This document shows positions 55,845 to 64,000 of a stretch of 64,000 nucleotides of DNA, piece after piece (the first letter of the stretch is position 1; each line of letters starts with the position of its first letter). A program made the translations under genes and the position numbers. This stretch comes from Methanocaldococcus infernus ME. GTDB lineage: Archaea > AGJL01 > Methanococci > Methanococcales > Methanocaldococcaceae. Where the stretch lies: the NCBI RefSeq assembly GCF_000092305.1, contig NC_014122.1, positions 434,001 to 498,000 on the forward strand, read 5' to 3'. The notes under the pieces were generated by a model. The model did not search any database. It saw only the letters and a list, made by a program, of their open reading frames with translations, and was not told the origin of the DNA.

Positions 55845-58800
55845 ATGAAGTGTAATAGAATATTAATATTTTTGTTATTTATAATATTTAATTTACATTT
55901 AATTTCTGGAGAGATTTATTGGATACATCCAAATACTATGAATATTACTAACTCTACTGGAGGTACTGAATTTAAAGTTAACTCTACAATTAACTTTACA
56001 GCTAAAGCTTTTGATAGTTTTAGTAATTCAGTGTTAGTTAATGGTTCTATAAAATGGGATTTTGGAGATTTAACTGAAACTGAATATGGAAAAGAAATTA
56101 AAATTACCCATAAATATAGTTTCCCATTTATTTATCCTGTAGCTTGGTGTGGATATTTAAACAATTCTGGAATTTCTAAAGCTATAACTTATAATTGGAT
56201 AGAGGTTGGAGATGTAAAAAATATTAAATATATATTTAATGGCTCACCAAGTAACCAATGGGAGGTTATTTATAATAAGTCCAAAAACTTAACTGTAATA
56301 AAATATCCATTTAAAGATGAAGTTAATTATGAATTTAAAGGAATTAGGTTAGGTTCAGACACTGTAAAAATAAATTATTCTCCTTCTATTATAGTGGAAG
56401 GTGATGAAGTACAATTTAATTTCTCCATAAATAGGAAAATAATCTTTTGTCTATGGTCTTTTGGAGATGGAACATTCTCTTTTGAAGAATCTCCAAATCA
56501 TACTTATAATAATCCAGGAATTTATTTCCCAAGAGTTTTAGTAGTTGATGATGAAGGTTACGTCTATGTTGGTTATTGTGAAATATATGTAAATAGACCT
56601 ATTGGAGGATATTTTGAACCTATTAGGAATGAAAATTATGTCTGGAATAGTTCTATGGATGAAGAGTCTAAAAATGTAGAAGATATCTACGCTATGGTTT
56701 ATAAGGTTGGAGATACAATATATTTTAAACCTGCTGAAAGTAGGGACTATATATCTTATGATTTTGGAGATGGATCTTCAGTTATTTATTCAACTAATAA
56801 CGAATTTAACCATACTTATAAATTTCCATTTATTTATCCAATATGTTGGATGGGTGCTAATTATAGTTATTATTATAAAATAATCGCATATTCAGCAACT
56901 TTAGATTATTTAGTGGTTGATGATGTCGGTAACACATTGTATAAGATTATTCCAACTAATGAAGATAGAGAAAGTTATTTTAAATCTTATGATAAAAGAA
57001 ATCATATTGTGGAACTTTATTCTAAAGCAATAAATAAGCCTATAACCCTTAAATTAAAATTAAACACTCATTATGATGTTGTAGTTAGAGCTAATAAATC
57101 TGATGTAGGAATAAAATATAGTTTTGAGTATCCTTATGGAACTCCAGTTTTGGTCTTTTGGAGTTTTGGAGATGGAAGTTATTCTTTAAATTTAAGTCCT
57201 GTACATCGCTATGCTGATAATAAAAAGTATCAAGCATTTGTTATGGTTATTGATAGTAATGGAATAGTTTCTGTAGGTTATGGCCCAATAGTTAAAGGAA
57301 ACTCTATAATTGACTCTATGCTTTATGTTGAGCCTACAATAGTTAAACCTAATCAAAGAATATATATTTATTATTATAATTATCCAAATTATGATTATTT
57401 AGATTTATATTTCTTAGATTATGGTAAAAACACATTAAGAAATTTTAATGATTTAAATCTAGTCCCTACACCAAATATTACAGAAAATGACCACGTAACA
57501 TATTATTTATATTATTATTATATAGAATATACAAATTTTTTTATATATAAAATATACGTTAAATTTTTGAACGTATCCTTTAAAATTCCATGGGAAGGTA
57601 TTTATTATGTAAAAGGACATGATCCTGGAGGAACCTTTATACCGAGAAAAATAATAGTTATAGATAACAAAAATCCTGTTGCAGAATTGTTTATTTACCC
57701 AGATCCTGCTCCATATACTGATGAAATAACATTTAATCCTTTAAATAGTTATGATCCTGATGCCAATAGGATTTTAGAGAATAGTGGTGGAGAAATAATT
57801 CCACCTAACTCTCCAGCGGCTAAAATATATGGATTTAACATTACAGTCTATGATTCATCTGGTAATATAGTATTTAGTTATAAAGATAACTATTTACATA
57901 CTGTAACTCATAGATTTGAGCCTGGAAATTATACAGCTGTATTAACTGTATGGGATGGGATGGGAGGAATTGGAAACATAACAAAGAGATTTGAAGTTAT
58001 TGATAATCCTCCTGTAGCTGATTTCTACTGGATTCCAAATATTCCAAGAGTTGATGAGCGTGTTTATCTTTATTCAACATCGTATGATCCAAATAACGAT
58101 ATTGTTAATATAGTTTGGAATATTAATAATAATACATATGAAAATGTAACAACATTACTATATAAATTTAAAACTCCTGGAGTTCATGATGTAACATTGA
58201 CTGTTACAGATAGATATAATAAATCATCATCTGTAACAAAAGAAATAACAGTTGTTGGAATAAGAGCTAACTTTATATATAGATATATTAATAACAATAC
58301 AGTAGAATTTGAAAGTATATCTGCAGTTTATCCCGGCAACATAACCAAATACATCTGGGATTTTGGAGATGGAACTTCTGAAGAAACTAGTAATCCAATT
58401 ATAACACATAGATATAATAGATCTGGAGTTTATTTAGTAACTTTAACTATATATTCCAATACAGGATTATCAGATAGAGTATCTAAAATTGTATATATAA
58501 CTCCATCTGCTATATTATATCCAAAGGCGGACTTTAATTACATAACTTACAATAACTTAACGGTTTTGTTTAATGCTTCTTCATCTTACTCTCCAAACGG
58601 TAATATAACCAAATACATCTGGGATTTTGGAGATGGAACTTCTGAAGAAACTAGTAATCCAACTATAACTCATAGATATAATAGATCTGGAGTTTATTTA
58701 GTAACTTTAACTGTTATTGATAATAAAGGTTTATCTGACACTTGTAGTAAATCTATATATATTCATAGTAATGAGGGTTTAAACGTTCCTATACCAATAT

Positions 58801-58868
58801 ATATAAAATTATTGTCAGTTGTCACTACAATACTATTTATCCTTAGATATATTAGGTGGATTAAATGA
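55845..58868 (+). CDS. Large PKD-repeat surface protein with C-terminal sorting signal
   Basis: A 1007-residue protein from the ATG at 55845, directly behind GGGGGATC; an in-frame TTG at 55827 precedes that site. A signal peptide (about 1-23) is followed by roughly seven PKD-type beta domains carrying WDFGDLTE, WSFGDGTFS, YDFGDGSS, WSFGDGSYS and WDFGDGTSEE (twice). The C-terminus has the tripartite form VPIP motif, hydrophobic helix (about 980-1000) and basic end RYIRWIK. That is a sorting signal of the kind cleaved by archaeosortases, and an archaeosortase gene lies two genes downstream. CpG content is higher than in housekeeping neighbours. Confidence 0.85.
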   Translation: MKCNRILIFLLFIIFNLHLISGEIYWIHPNTMNITNSTGGTEFKVNSTINFTAKAFDSFSNSVLVNGSIKWDFGDLTETEYGKEIKITHKYSFPFIYPVAWCGYLNNSGISKAITYNWIEVGDVKNIKYIFNGSPSNQWEVIYNKSKNLTVIKYPFKDEVNYEFKGIRLGSDTVKINYSPSIIVEGDEVQFNFSINRKIIFCLWSFGDGTFSFEESPNHTYNNPGIYFPRVLVVDDEGYVYVGYCEIYVNRPIGGYFEPIRNENYVWNSSMDEESKNVEDIYAMVYKVGDTIYFKPAESRDYISYDFGDGSSVIYSTNNEFNHTYKFPFIYPICWMGANYSYYYKIIAYSATLDYLVVDDVGNTLYKIIPTNEDRESYFKSYDKRNHIVELYSKAINKPITLKLKLNTHYDVVVRANKSDVGIKYSFEYPYGTPVLVFWSFGDGSYSLNLSPVHRYADNKKYQAFVMVIDSNGIVSVGYGPIVKGNSIIDSMLYVEPTIVKPNQRIYIYYYNYPNYDYLDLYFLDYGKNTLRNFNDLNLVPTPNITENDHVTYYLYYYYIEYTNFFIYKIYVKFLNVSFKIPWEGIYYVKGHDPGGTFIPRKIIVIDNKNPVAELFIYPDPAPYTDEITFNPLNSYDPDANRILENSGGEIIPPNSPAAKIYGFNITVYDSSGNIVFSYKDNYLHTVTHRFEPGNYTAVLTVWDGMGGIGNITKRFEVIDNPPVADFYWIPNIPRVDERVYLYSTSYDPNNDIVNIVWNINNNTYENVTTLLYKFKTPGVHDVTLTVTDRYNKSSSVTKEITVVGIRANFIYRYINNNTVEFESISAVYPGNITKYIWDFGDGTSEETSNPIITHRYNRSGVYLVTLTIYSNTGLSDRVSKIVYITPSAILYPKADFNYITYNNLTVLFNASSSYSPNGNITKYIWDFGDGTSEETSNPTITHRYNRSGVYLVTLTVIDNKGLSDTCSKSIYIHSNEGLNVPIPIYIKLLSVVTTILFILRYIRWIK
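58341..58448 (+). repeat. Near-identical PKD-encoding direct repeat, copy 1
   Basis: This 108-base stretch encodes the first ITKYIWDFGDGTSEE domain core. It matches 58605-58712 except for two single-base differences (AATTATA versus AACTATA, and ACACAT versus ACTCAT). Confidence 0.9.
58605..58712 (+). repeat. Near-identical PKD-encoding direct repeat, copy 2
   Basis: Second copy of the 108-base repeat, 264 bases downstream in the same reading frame. The flanking parts of the two PKD modules have diverged. The central identity at synonymous sites therefore points to recent duplication or gene conversion. Confidence 0.9.
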
Positions 58869-59068
58869 ATAGAGGACAAATTTCTTTAGAGTTTGCTATA
58901 TTTTTTGCTCTTATTGTAGCTACTGCTGCAATAGCTGGATTTTATTATCTTAAAATGACATCTTTTGGCTCAGCATCAGCTAAAAATACTGTAGGTTCCA
59001 CTGAGAGTAAAATGGCTACTGAGACTGTTAGGAGAGTAGAAAATGTTAGGGAAGCAATTGGAAGATAA
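58865..59068 (+). CDS. Type IV pilin-like protein with class III signal peptide
   Basis: A 67-residue protein whose N-terminus NRGQISLEFAIFFALI matches the euryarchaeal class III signal peptide (Q-x-S-x-E followed by a hydrophobic helix). It would be cleaved before the Gln by the EppA-type prepilin peptidase. The helix runs to about residue 30, and a short polar C-terminal part follows, like other small methanococcal pilins. It couples to the PKD gene by ATGA and overlaps the archaeosortase gene by 26 bases. Confidence 0.88.
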   Translation: MNRGQISLEFAIFFALIVATAAIAGFYYLKMTSFGSASAKNTVGSTESKMATETVRRVENVREAIGR

Positions 59069-59516
59069 AAAATATTTAATAAATTTTATAATTTACTTTT
59101 TAATAATTTATTTTGTTTTTCAATACTTTTTAGAAGACTTTTTTATAAGGTTGTTAGCCAATATTACAAGCCATATAATAAATACAAATACAATTGGGAA
59201 TATAATAATATTCAAAGACAAAATTTTTGTAGTTTCCCCAGCCTGCTCTGGAGTGTTTGAGCTTTCATTGTTACTATCTTTTATTCTCTCTACACTAAAA
59301 GTTAAGTTAAAGTACAAAGTTATATATGGAGTATTTAGTTTAATAATATTTAGCATTTCCAATATAGGAAGGATTGTTCTTATTATTCTATATTCAGATT
59401 CTAAAGACTATTTATTTATTCATAATTTAATAAGCTTTATTTTATATCCTGTTATTTTAGCTCTAAACTTTATTTGGATACTTATCCTAAAAAAGTTAAA
59501 TGTGATCTCCTCATGA
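59043..59516 (+). CDS. Small archaeosortase (exosortase-family transpeptidase)
   Basis: A 157-residue membrane protein with about five helices. The conserved catalytic positions are Cys68 in SPACSGVFE, Arg110 in SNIGRIVLI and His127 in FIHNLISF. This Cys-Arg-His order across membrane helices defines exosortases and archaeosortases, which cleave C-terminal sorting signals of surface proteins. The start at 59043 has AGGAG upstream; a TTG at 59058 is possible. The PKD protein encoded just upstream has a matching VPIP-helix-basic C-terminus and is the likely substrate. Confidence 0.88.
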   Translation: MLGKQLEDKKYLINFIIYFLIIYFVFQYFLEDFFIRLLANITSHIINTNTIGNIIIFKDKIFVVSPACSGVFELSLLLSFILSTLKVKLKYKVIYGVFSLIIFSISNIGRIVLIILYSDSKDYLFIHNLISFILYPVILALNFIWILILKKLNVISS

Positions 59517-60034
59517 TGAACAGCTTAGATATAATGATAGGGACTATTATATTACTTATAGGTTTATCATACTGGACAGCTTCAGTTATTCAATATAATA
59601 ATAACTATGTAGATATGGTTAAAAGTGACTATCTATTGACTAAGGGAATCAATACTTTAGAGAAACTTTGTGAAGATGGAACCCTTGAAAAAGCTATCCT
59701 TTTATATTATTTTGGAAAAGTTGATGAAAGTAAGAAATTATTAGAGAGTAATATCCCTTTATCTCACTACCTTCTATATATTGATAATAACCTAATTATT
59801 AATAAGAGTGGTAATTTTAACAACTCTTACTATGTCTTAGCAATCTTAGCCATAAATAGATCTGAAGGGTGGTATGTAATTTATGGAGACTCAACAAATA
59901 TAGAAATATCTAATGATAGATTTTTAAGTTATGATGAAGCTTATAGAGAATATTTAAACTATTCTATAGATATGCCTGTTTATCTCTCAAGATCTATAGG
60001 AACAGTAAAAGTTAAGTTGGTTGTGGGATCATGA
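59513..60034 (+). CDS. Membrane-anchored protein of the surface locus, unknown function
   Basis: A 173-residue protein from the first ATG of ATGATG at 59513, overlapping the archaeosortase stop, with GTGATC upstream. One N-terminal helix (SLDIMIGTIILLIGLSYWTAS) is followed by a mixed extracytoplasmic domain with several N-x-S/T sites. It resembles the minor pilin-like proteins of archaeal pilus loci, but no prepilin cleavage motif was recognised. Confidence 0.6.
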   Translation: MMNSLDIMIGTIILLIGLSYWTASVIQYNNNYVDMVKSDYLLTKGINTLEKLCEDGTLEKAILLYYFGKVDESKKLLESNIPLSHYLLYIDNNLIINKSGNFNNSYYVLAILAINRSEGWYVIYGDSTNIEISNDRFLSYDEAYREYLNYSIDMPVYLSRSIGTVKVKLVVGS

Positions 60035-61542
60035 ACTTCTCACTGAATGCTTCACTCTTGGTTTTGTTGGTTTTTTTAGTTTCATCAATATTTTATTACT
60101 CAATAAATATTAAAAATGAGAACATAGCTGAGAACATAAGAATTAAAGAGTTCTCAGTGAAGAAAAATTATGTAACTAATTGTATAAAAAATAATTTAGA
60201 TGATATTGTTAGAGAAGCTTTTTTAAATGCCTCATACAAGATAATGAAAGAGAGAAAATTTTTTGATAATACATCAGAAGCTCTCAATTATATAGAAAAT
60301 TACACTAAAAATAGAATAAATAGTTCAATGTCTCTTTTAAATATTAGTAATTTATCTTTATATATAAGAGATGTCTATATTTACCCAACTGACGATCCTT
60401 TAGTTGTTGGAGTATCATTAAATGGACTTTTGTCTTACTATATTAAACTAAATAATAGTGTTATAATTGGAACAGAGCCTATAGAAATAGAAAAAGAAAT
60501 TAAGCTTTCTTATATCCCCGACCCTTATATTTATTTAAACACATTATATTGGAATTGGAGATATAAATTAGAAGTTAAACTTAACAACTTAAATGATAAT
60601 GAAAACCATACAATTTATATAACCTTAAATCCAGAGAATTTTAGCTATGATCACATGAATAATAAAAGTTCTCCAAATGAAATAAGAGTTGTTGGAAAGG
60701 ATTTAGTTCTTTTACCTTATTGGATTCAGAGATGGGAACCAGATGGAACATCCATAATTTGGGTTAAAGTTAATAAAGATTTATTAGATAATGGAAATAC
60801 TTTATATATTTTATATGGCTCTCCAGCATATATTAGTAGAGAAAATCCAAAAGAGACTTTTATTTTCTTTGATGATTTTAATAATAACGAGTTAAATGAA
60901 AGTTTATGGAATATTTATTATGGAAGTGAGTATGATATAGAAAATAGTATTTTAAAAGTTTATGGGACTTCTTCTTCCATATATTCTAAAGAAACGTATG
61001 GAAATAACTATGAACTACTATTTAGAGCTAATTTTACATCTAATCCAATTCAATATATTGGATTTTTTAATTTCTTAGATGATAGTGGAATTGGATGGTA
61101 TGTTAATTCATCAGGTCTATATATAAAAAATGAGAGTATTAGTGTTGGCCAAGATTATTTAAACAACTACTATATTTACTCAATAAAGAGAGAAGATAAT
61201 AGTATAAACTTTATAATCTTTAATGATGTTTTAAATAAAGAATGGAATTATACTACTAATTATGGAATAAATAATAATTATCCTATATCAATAAATACTG
61301 AAAATAATGGAGTTGTCTATGTTGATTGGATAGCATTGAGAGATATTAATAATATAACCTATACTATTGGAGAAGAGTATAACACCAATTATAGAGAACC
61401 AATCCCTTTAAACAAAACTTTCTATTATGGAGATCCAAGTAAATATGAGTTAGTAGATGATGGCAGATACTCAATAATAGGATTATTTACAAATGCTACC
61501 CAAGCTTGGGGAACAAGAGGTTATAGATTTAGATTGATTTAG
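60031..61542 (+). CDS. DUF2341-containing surface protein with N-terminal anchor
   Basis: A 503-residue protein. An N-terminal hydrophobic helix (about 5-23) is followed by a helical stalk (25-110). A DUF2341 domain (about 175-270) has WNWRYKLEVKLNN, NEIRVV, WIQRWEPDGTSIIWVKV and LYILYGSP. A concanavalin/LamG-like region (about 285-450) contains IFFDDFNNNELNESLWN. Many N-glycosylation sequons are present. DUF2341 followed by a lectin-like fold is common in archaeal and bacterial surface adhesins. It overlaps the previous gene as ATGA and converges on metE with a 14-base overlap. Confidence 0.75.
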   Translation: MNFSLNASLLVLLVFLVSSIFYYSINIKNENIAENIRIKEFSVKKNYVTNCIKNNLDDIVREAFLNASYKIMKERKFFDNTSEALNYIENYTKNRINSSMSLLNISNLSLYIRDVYIYPTDDPLVVGVSLNGLLSYYIKLNNSVIIGTEPIEIEKEIKLSYIPDPYIYLNTLYWNWRYKLEVKLNNLNDNENHTIYITLNPENFSYDHMNNKSSPNEIRVVGKDLVLLPYWIQRWEPDGTSIIWVKVNKDLLDNGNTLYILYGSPAYISRENPKETFIFFDDFNNNELNESLWNIYYGSEYDIENSILKVYGTSSSIYSKETYGNNYELLFRANFTSNPIQYIGFFNFLDDSGIGWYVNSSGLYIKNESISVGQDYLNNYYIYSIKREDNSINFIIFNDVLNKEWNYTTNYGINNNYPISINTENNGVVYVDWIALRDINNITYTIGEEYNTNYREPIPLNKTFYYGDPSKYELVDDGRYSIIGLFTNATQAWGTRGYRFRLI

Positions 61543-62443
61543 CTGCTAAAACCATATTCTTTAATTTTTTAAAGGCTACATCTCTACTTAATAACCTCAT
61601 TCCACAGTCTGGGTCAATATAAACATTTTCATGTAAATTATTACTTAAAAATTCATTATTTTTTAAAATTTCTAAGCCCTCTTTTATAATCTCTTTAATC
61701 TCTTCAACACTCTCAACCTTCTTAGACTTTGTATTTACACATCCAAATCCTACCTTCTTCTTAATTCTATCTAAGACCTCAAGATTCTTCTTATTTGAAG
61801 CAAACTCATGATCAAGGAGAGAGACATTAAATTCATTAAGCTCATCTATTATATTATAGATGGAGCCACAGACATGCATGGCAAAAAAAACATTTAAATC
61901 TTTAGTTATTATGTCAATGGCTCTCTTAGCAATGTCAAAATCTACTATGCCAGTGGATAAGATAGGCTCATCTATCTGTATATAGTTAGTTTCCCTAACT
62001 AAGTGTTCAACCTCTTTTCTTAAAGCCCTTGCTAAGTCTAAAATTAACTCCTCCTTGTTAGAGTAAAATTCATCTCTAACAGAGTAGGCTATTGTGCATG
62101 GCCCAGTAATAATTCCCTTAACCTCAACCTTACTATCAATTTTTTTAGCTACTCTCTTAGCAAATATTAGGTCTTTTAAAGTTATTGGTTTTATAAATTC
62201 AACTCTATTAATAACTCTTTTATCTTCAAAGCCATACAAATTTTTGGTGAAGATCTCTATCATATCTCCCCTAACTTGACCATCACTTATTATTTCCACT
62301 CCTGCAGTTACTTGGTCTCTAACAGCTATTTCTATACTATATTCAAATTCATCATATAAGCCAAATATTTTTTTAATCTTATCTATAAGCTCTTCTCTCT
62401 CCTTCTTTACAACTGGGTAGCTTCCAACAACTGTAGTTTTCAT
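61529..62443 (-). CDS. metE: Cobalamin-dependent-type archaeal methionine synthase (MetE C-terminal domain only)
   Basis: A 304-residue protein equivalent to the C-terminal catalytic half of bacterial MetE. It has VVGSYP, ISDGQVRGDM, GPCTIAYS and YIQIDEPILS. The zinc ligands are in AMHVCGS and, near the end, DPDCGMRLLS. The short archaeal enzymes accept the methyl group from a methylcobamide carrier rather than from polyglutamyl methyl-THF. Its ATG overlaps the stop of the regulator gene. Confidence 0.85.
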   Translation of the reverse strand: MKTTVVGSYPVVKKEREELIDKIKKIFGLYDEFEYSIEIAVRDQVTAGVEIISDGQVRGDMIEIFTKNLYGFEDKRVINRVEFIKPITLKDLIFAKRVAKKIDSKVEVKGIITGPCTIAYSVRDEFYSNKEELILDLARALRKEVEHLVRETNYIQIDEPILSTGIVDFDIAKRAIDIITKDLNVFFAMHVCGSIYNIIDELNEFNVSLLDHEFASNKKNLEVLDRIKKKVGFGCVNTKSKKVESVEEIKEIIKEGLEILKNNEFLSNNLHENVYIDPDCGMRLLSRDVAFKKLKNMVLAAKSI

Positions 62444-62721
62444 TTATCTTCCCTCTCAAGATTTGTTAAATTTAAGATCTCTCCTAAAAATTTTTTAAAC
62501 TCTTCCTTTCCCTTTTCAGTTATCTTCACCACTGTCCTAATTCCTTTTTTGGTTATAGCTTTCTTTATAATAACTAATCCTTCTTTCTCCAAAATTTTTA
62601 AATGATGCTCTAAATTCCCTGGAGAAACCTTTAACTTCTCCCTTAAGTAAGAAAATTCACAGTATTCCATTCCATACAATAGAGCTAAGATCTTTATCCT
62701 CACTTCTGAGTTGAAGATCAT
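62440..62721 (-). CDS. Winged-helix transcriptional regulator
   Basis: A 93-residue DNA-binding protein of the ArsR/HTH_34 kind: RIKILALLYGMEYCEFSYLREKLKVSPGNLEHHLKILEKEG (read in two parts, recognition helix PGNLEHHLKIL), wing TVVKITEKGKEEF. It overlaps the membrane-protein gene before it and metE after it, each by four bases. Such small regulators often pair with an adjacent membrane protein. Confidence 0.82.
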   Translation of the reverse strand: MIFNSEVRIKILALLYGMEYCEFSYLREKLKVSPGNLEHHLKILEKEGLVIIKKAITKKGIRTVVKITEKGKEEFKKFLGEILNLTNLEREDK

Positions 62722-63224
62722 AATTTCACTAAAAATATGAATGAATAAATTAACAAAATTAAGCCAAAGATTAAAAGATTATATGGAAAAAATATTAAAA
62801 TTGGTGATAAAAGAATTAGGATAAGTCCTAAAAACTTTCTAACATTTGATTTAAAGATAATTCCATCTATACATAAAAATAAGCCAAAATAGTTTGATAA
62901 AACACTTGACAACAACTTAGGATCAGTTAAAGACACAGCCAAAATTAAAGCAAGTAAGGAGAGAAAGCCAAACTCTAAAATTCTTTCAAATATCTTCTCA
63001 AAATAACTTTTTGTTCTTTTATAAAGTTCTCTCTGTCTTAAAATTAGTATTCCTGAAATAACTAATAGAATTGGAACAATAAGCAAGGCATTATAATTTA
63101 TATATAAAATAATGAACATTAGCCCAGTAATAAAATAAGAAAGAAAGTATGCTTTCTTTTTATATTTTTTATCCTCTTCTCTATATCCTTCTTCTAAAAG
63201 TTCTAAGATTTCTTTAACTTCCAT
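62718..63224 (-). CDS. Membrane protein paired with the winged-helix regulator
   Basis: A 168-residue protein with a charged N-terminus (KEILELLEEGYREEDKKYKKK) and about five to six hydrophobic helices (from about 25 to the end). No family was recognised with confidence. Translational overlap with the winged-helix gene suggests a membrane partner for that regulator. Confidence 0.6.
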   Translation of the reverse strand: MEVKEILELLEEGYREEDKKYKKKAYFLSYFITGLMFIILYINYNALLIVPILLVISGILILRQRELYKRTKSYFEKIFERILEFGFLSLLALILAVSLTDPKLLSSVLSNYFGLFLCIDGIIFKSNVRKFLGLILILLSPILIFFPYNLLIFGLILLIYSFIFLVKL

Positions 63225-63226
63225 GG

Positions 63227-64000
63227 TTAAACCCTATAGACATGTATATGTCTAATTAAATTTTTATGAATATATATTTTAAATAAATTCTCTAATTTTA
63301 AATTTAGCTCTATAAATTTTGGATAGGCAAAGACAAAATAGCCTCCTTCCTTAATAACTTCTGGTAACTCATATAGTATATTTTCAACCTCTCCCTTCTT
63401 GGCTGTTGATATCCCATATGGAGGATCAGTTACTATAGCATCTACCTTATCTATATTAAGCTCTCTTAAAAAATCTTTAACATACTTAGCATCTAAGGTT
63501 TTTATTTTGATAACATTATTTAGTAAATTATAATCTTCTAAATTTATTAGGGTTCCTCTGCTCATCCTCCAATCTATGTCACAGCCAATTAACTTAGCTC
63601 CCAACAGGCCAGCTTCAATTAAAAACCCTCCTGTCCCACAGAAGGGGTCTAAGACTATGTCATTCTCTTTAACCCTTGCTAAGTTAACCATAGCCCTTGC
63701 TAACTTTGGCATGATACAGCCAGGATGGAAATACTTCCTTAAGTGAGGCCTATTTTTTCTAAAGTATTCTCTATCTCTAAAAGCCAAAACCTTAGAAATA
63801 AAGATAAAGTCTTTTTCAATAACCACTCTAAATAAATTGTCTGGCTCTTCCAAATTAACTTTAGCATTACTATGTCTCTTTATTATCCCTCCTATCTCTC
63901 TCTCAATTGTTAAAGAATTTAAATTTTTTGTGTAGTCATCTTTAAATAATTTTAAGGTTCTAACAGCATAAGAGCCTTTAAATTCCAAGTTATAGTTTTT
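63227..64000 (-). CDS. trmG10: tRNA (guanine(10)-N2)-methyltransferase, 5' end outside the window
   Basis: At least 257 residues of the gene are visible; the frame stays open to the right edge (K-N-Y-N-L-E-F-K), so the N-terminal THUMP domain is truncated by the window. A TTG at 63988 is not a real start. The visible part has RPHLRKYFHPGCIMPKLARA, motif I LDPFCGTGGFLIEA, LIGCDIDWRMSRG and the amino-methyltransferase motif IVTDPPYGISTA. It modifies G10 of tRNA. Confidence 0.88.
   Translation of the reverse strand, partial: KNYNLEFKGSYAVRTLKLFKDDYTKNLNSLTIEREIGGIIKRHSNAKVNLEEPDNLFRVVIEKDFIFISKVLAFRDREYFRKNRPHLRKYFHPGCIMPKLARAMVNLARVKENDIVLDPFCGTGGFLIEAGLLGAKLIGCDIDWRMSRGTLINLEDYNLLNNVIKIKTLDAKYVKDFLRELNIDKVDAIVTDPPYGISTAKKGEVENILYELPEVIKEGGYFVFAYPKFIELNLKLENLFKIYIHKNLIRHIHVYRV

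Noticed and set aside
1-64000. CRISPR arrays, insertion sequences, integrase or attachment-site repeats
   Set aside because: No regularly spaced repeats, transposase motifs, terminal inverted repeats or tRNA-fragment duplications were seen in the window.

Overview
The window is AT-rich, densely packed archaeal DNA from a selenocysteine-using methanogen, most likely a hyperthermophilic member of the Methanocaldococcaceae. The evidence is methanogen-specific genes (F420-reducing hydrogenase, HdrBC, CofA, thiol:fumarate reductase subunit A, methyl-CoM reductase component A2), archaeal lipid and information-processing genes (G1P dehydrogenase, RPA, RpoP, SBDS, Pcc1), ribosome binding sites of the GGTGAT type, TATA-box promoters and a tRNA-Sec. 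Genes are closely spaced, commonly overlap as ATGA, and often use GTG or TTG starts directly behind a strong ribosome binding site. The species was not identified.

Layout: 0-1 kb, end of an energy-converting hydrogenase operon and a radical-SAM activase. 1-9 kb, a minus-strand block with a Vps4-like AAA ATPase, two paralogous ESCRT-III-like coiled-coil proteins, an archaeal STAND-type ATPase, a large coiled-coil protein and a PEGA-repeat Ser/Thr kinase; this is the most unusual part of the window. 9-19 kb, cofA, a large surface protein with a small regulator and a methyltransferase, purL, and hdrCB. 19-24 kb, a ribosome and transcription cluster (SBDS, L37Ae, RpoP, Brix, Pcc1, LX) that resembles the archaeal exosome superoperon without exosome genes, then cimA. 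24-33 kb, cbiD, egsA, hypF, a Trx/CcdA redox pair and the fruADGB hydrogenase operon. FruA is read through an in-frame UGA (selenocysteine 382), and an archaeal SECIS hairpin lies three bases after its real stop codon.

33-48 kb holds amino-acid biosynthesis (homoaconitase-type large subunit, SerA, HisC), a dockerin-bearing alkaline phosphatase, a flippase, and an apparent operon rlmE - flavoprotein - NcsA - RPA - alpha-glucan phosphorylase-like protein. 48-55 kb has convergent cheC and cheR, ZPR1, tfrA, a lipoprotein, cobA, tRNA-Sec, a CooC-like ATPase and atwA. 55-61.5 kb is a cell-surface locus: a 1007-residue PKD protein with a VPIP-type C-terminal sorting signal, a class III signal peptide pilin, a small archaeosortase, a short membrane-anchored protein and a DUF2341 protein. 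The window ends with a MetE-type methionine synthase, a regulator/membrane-protein pair and a truncated tRNA methyltransferase gene.

Several parts work together. tRNA-Sec serves fruA; HypF and FruD mature the hydrogenase; FruADGB and HdrBC belong to methanogenic electron flow. The archaeosortase probably processes the neighbouring PKD protein. The AAA ATPase and the two coiled-coil proteins are proposed as a divergent ESCRT-III/Vps4 membrane-remodelling module, possibly controlled by the kinase. No rRNA genes, insertion sequences, CRISPR arrays or attachment sites were seen, and no gene-free stretch exceeds 300 bases.
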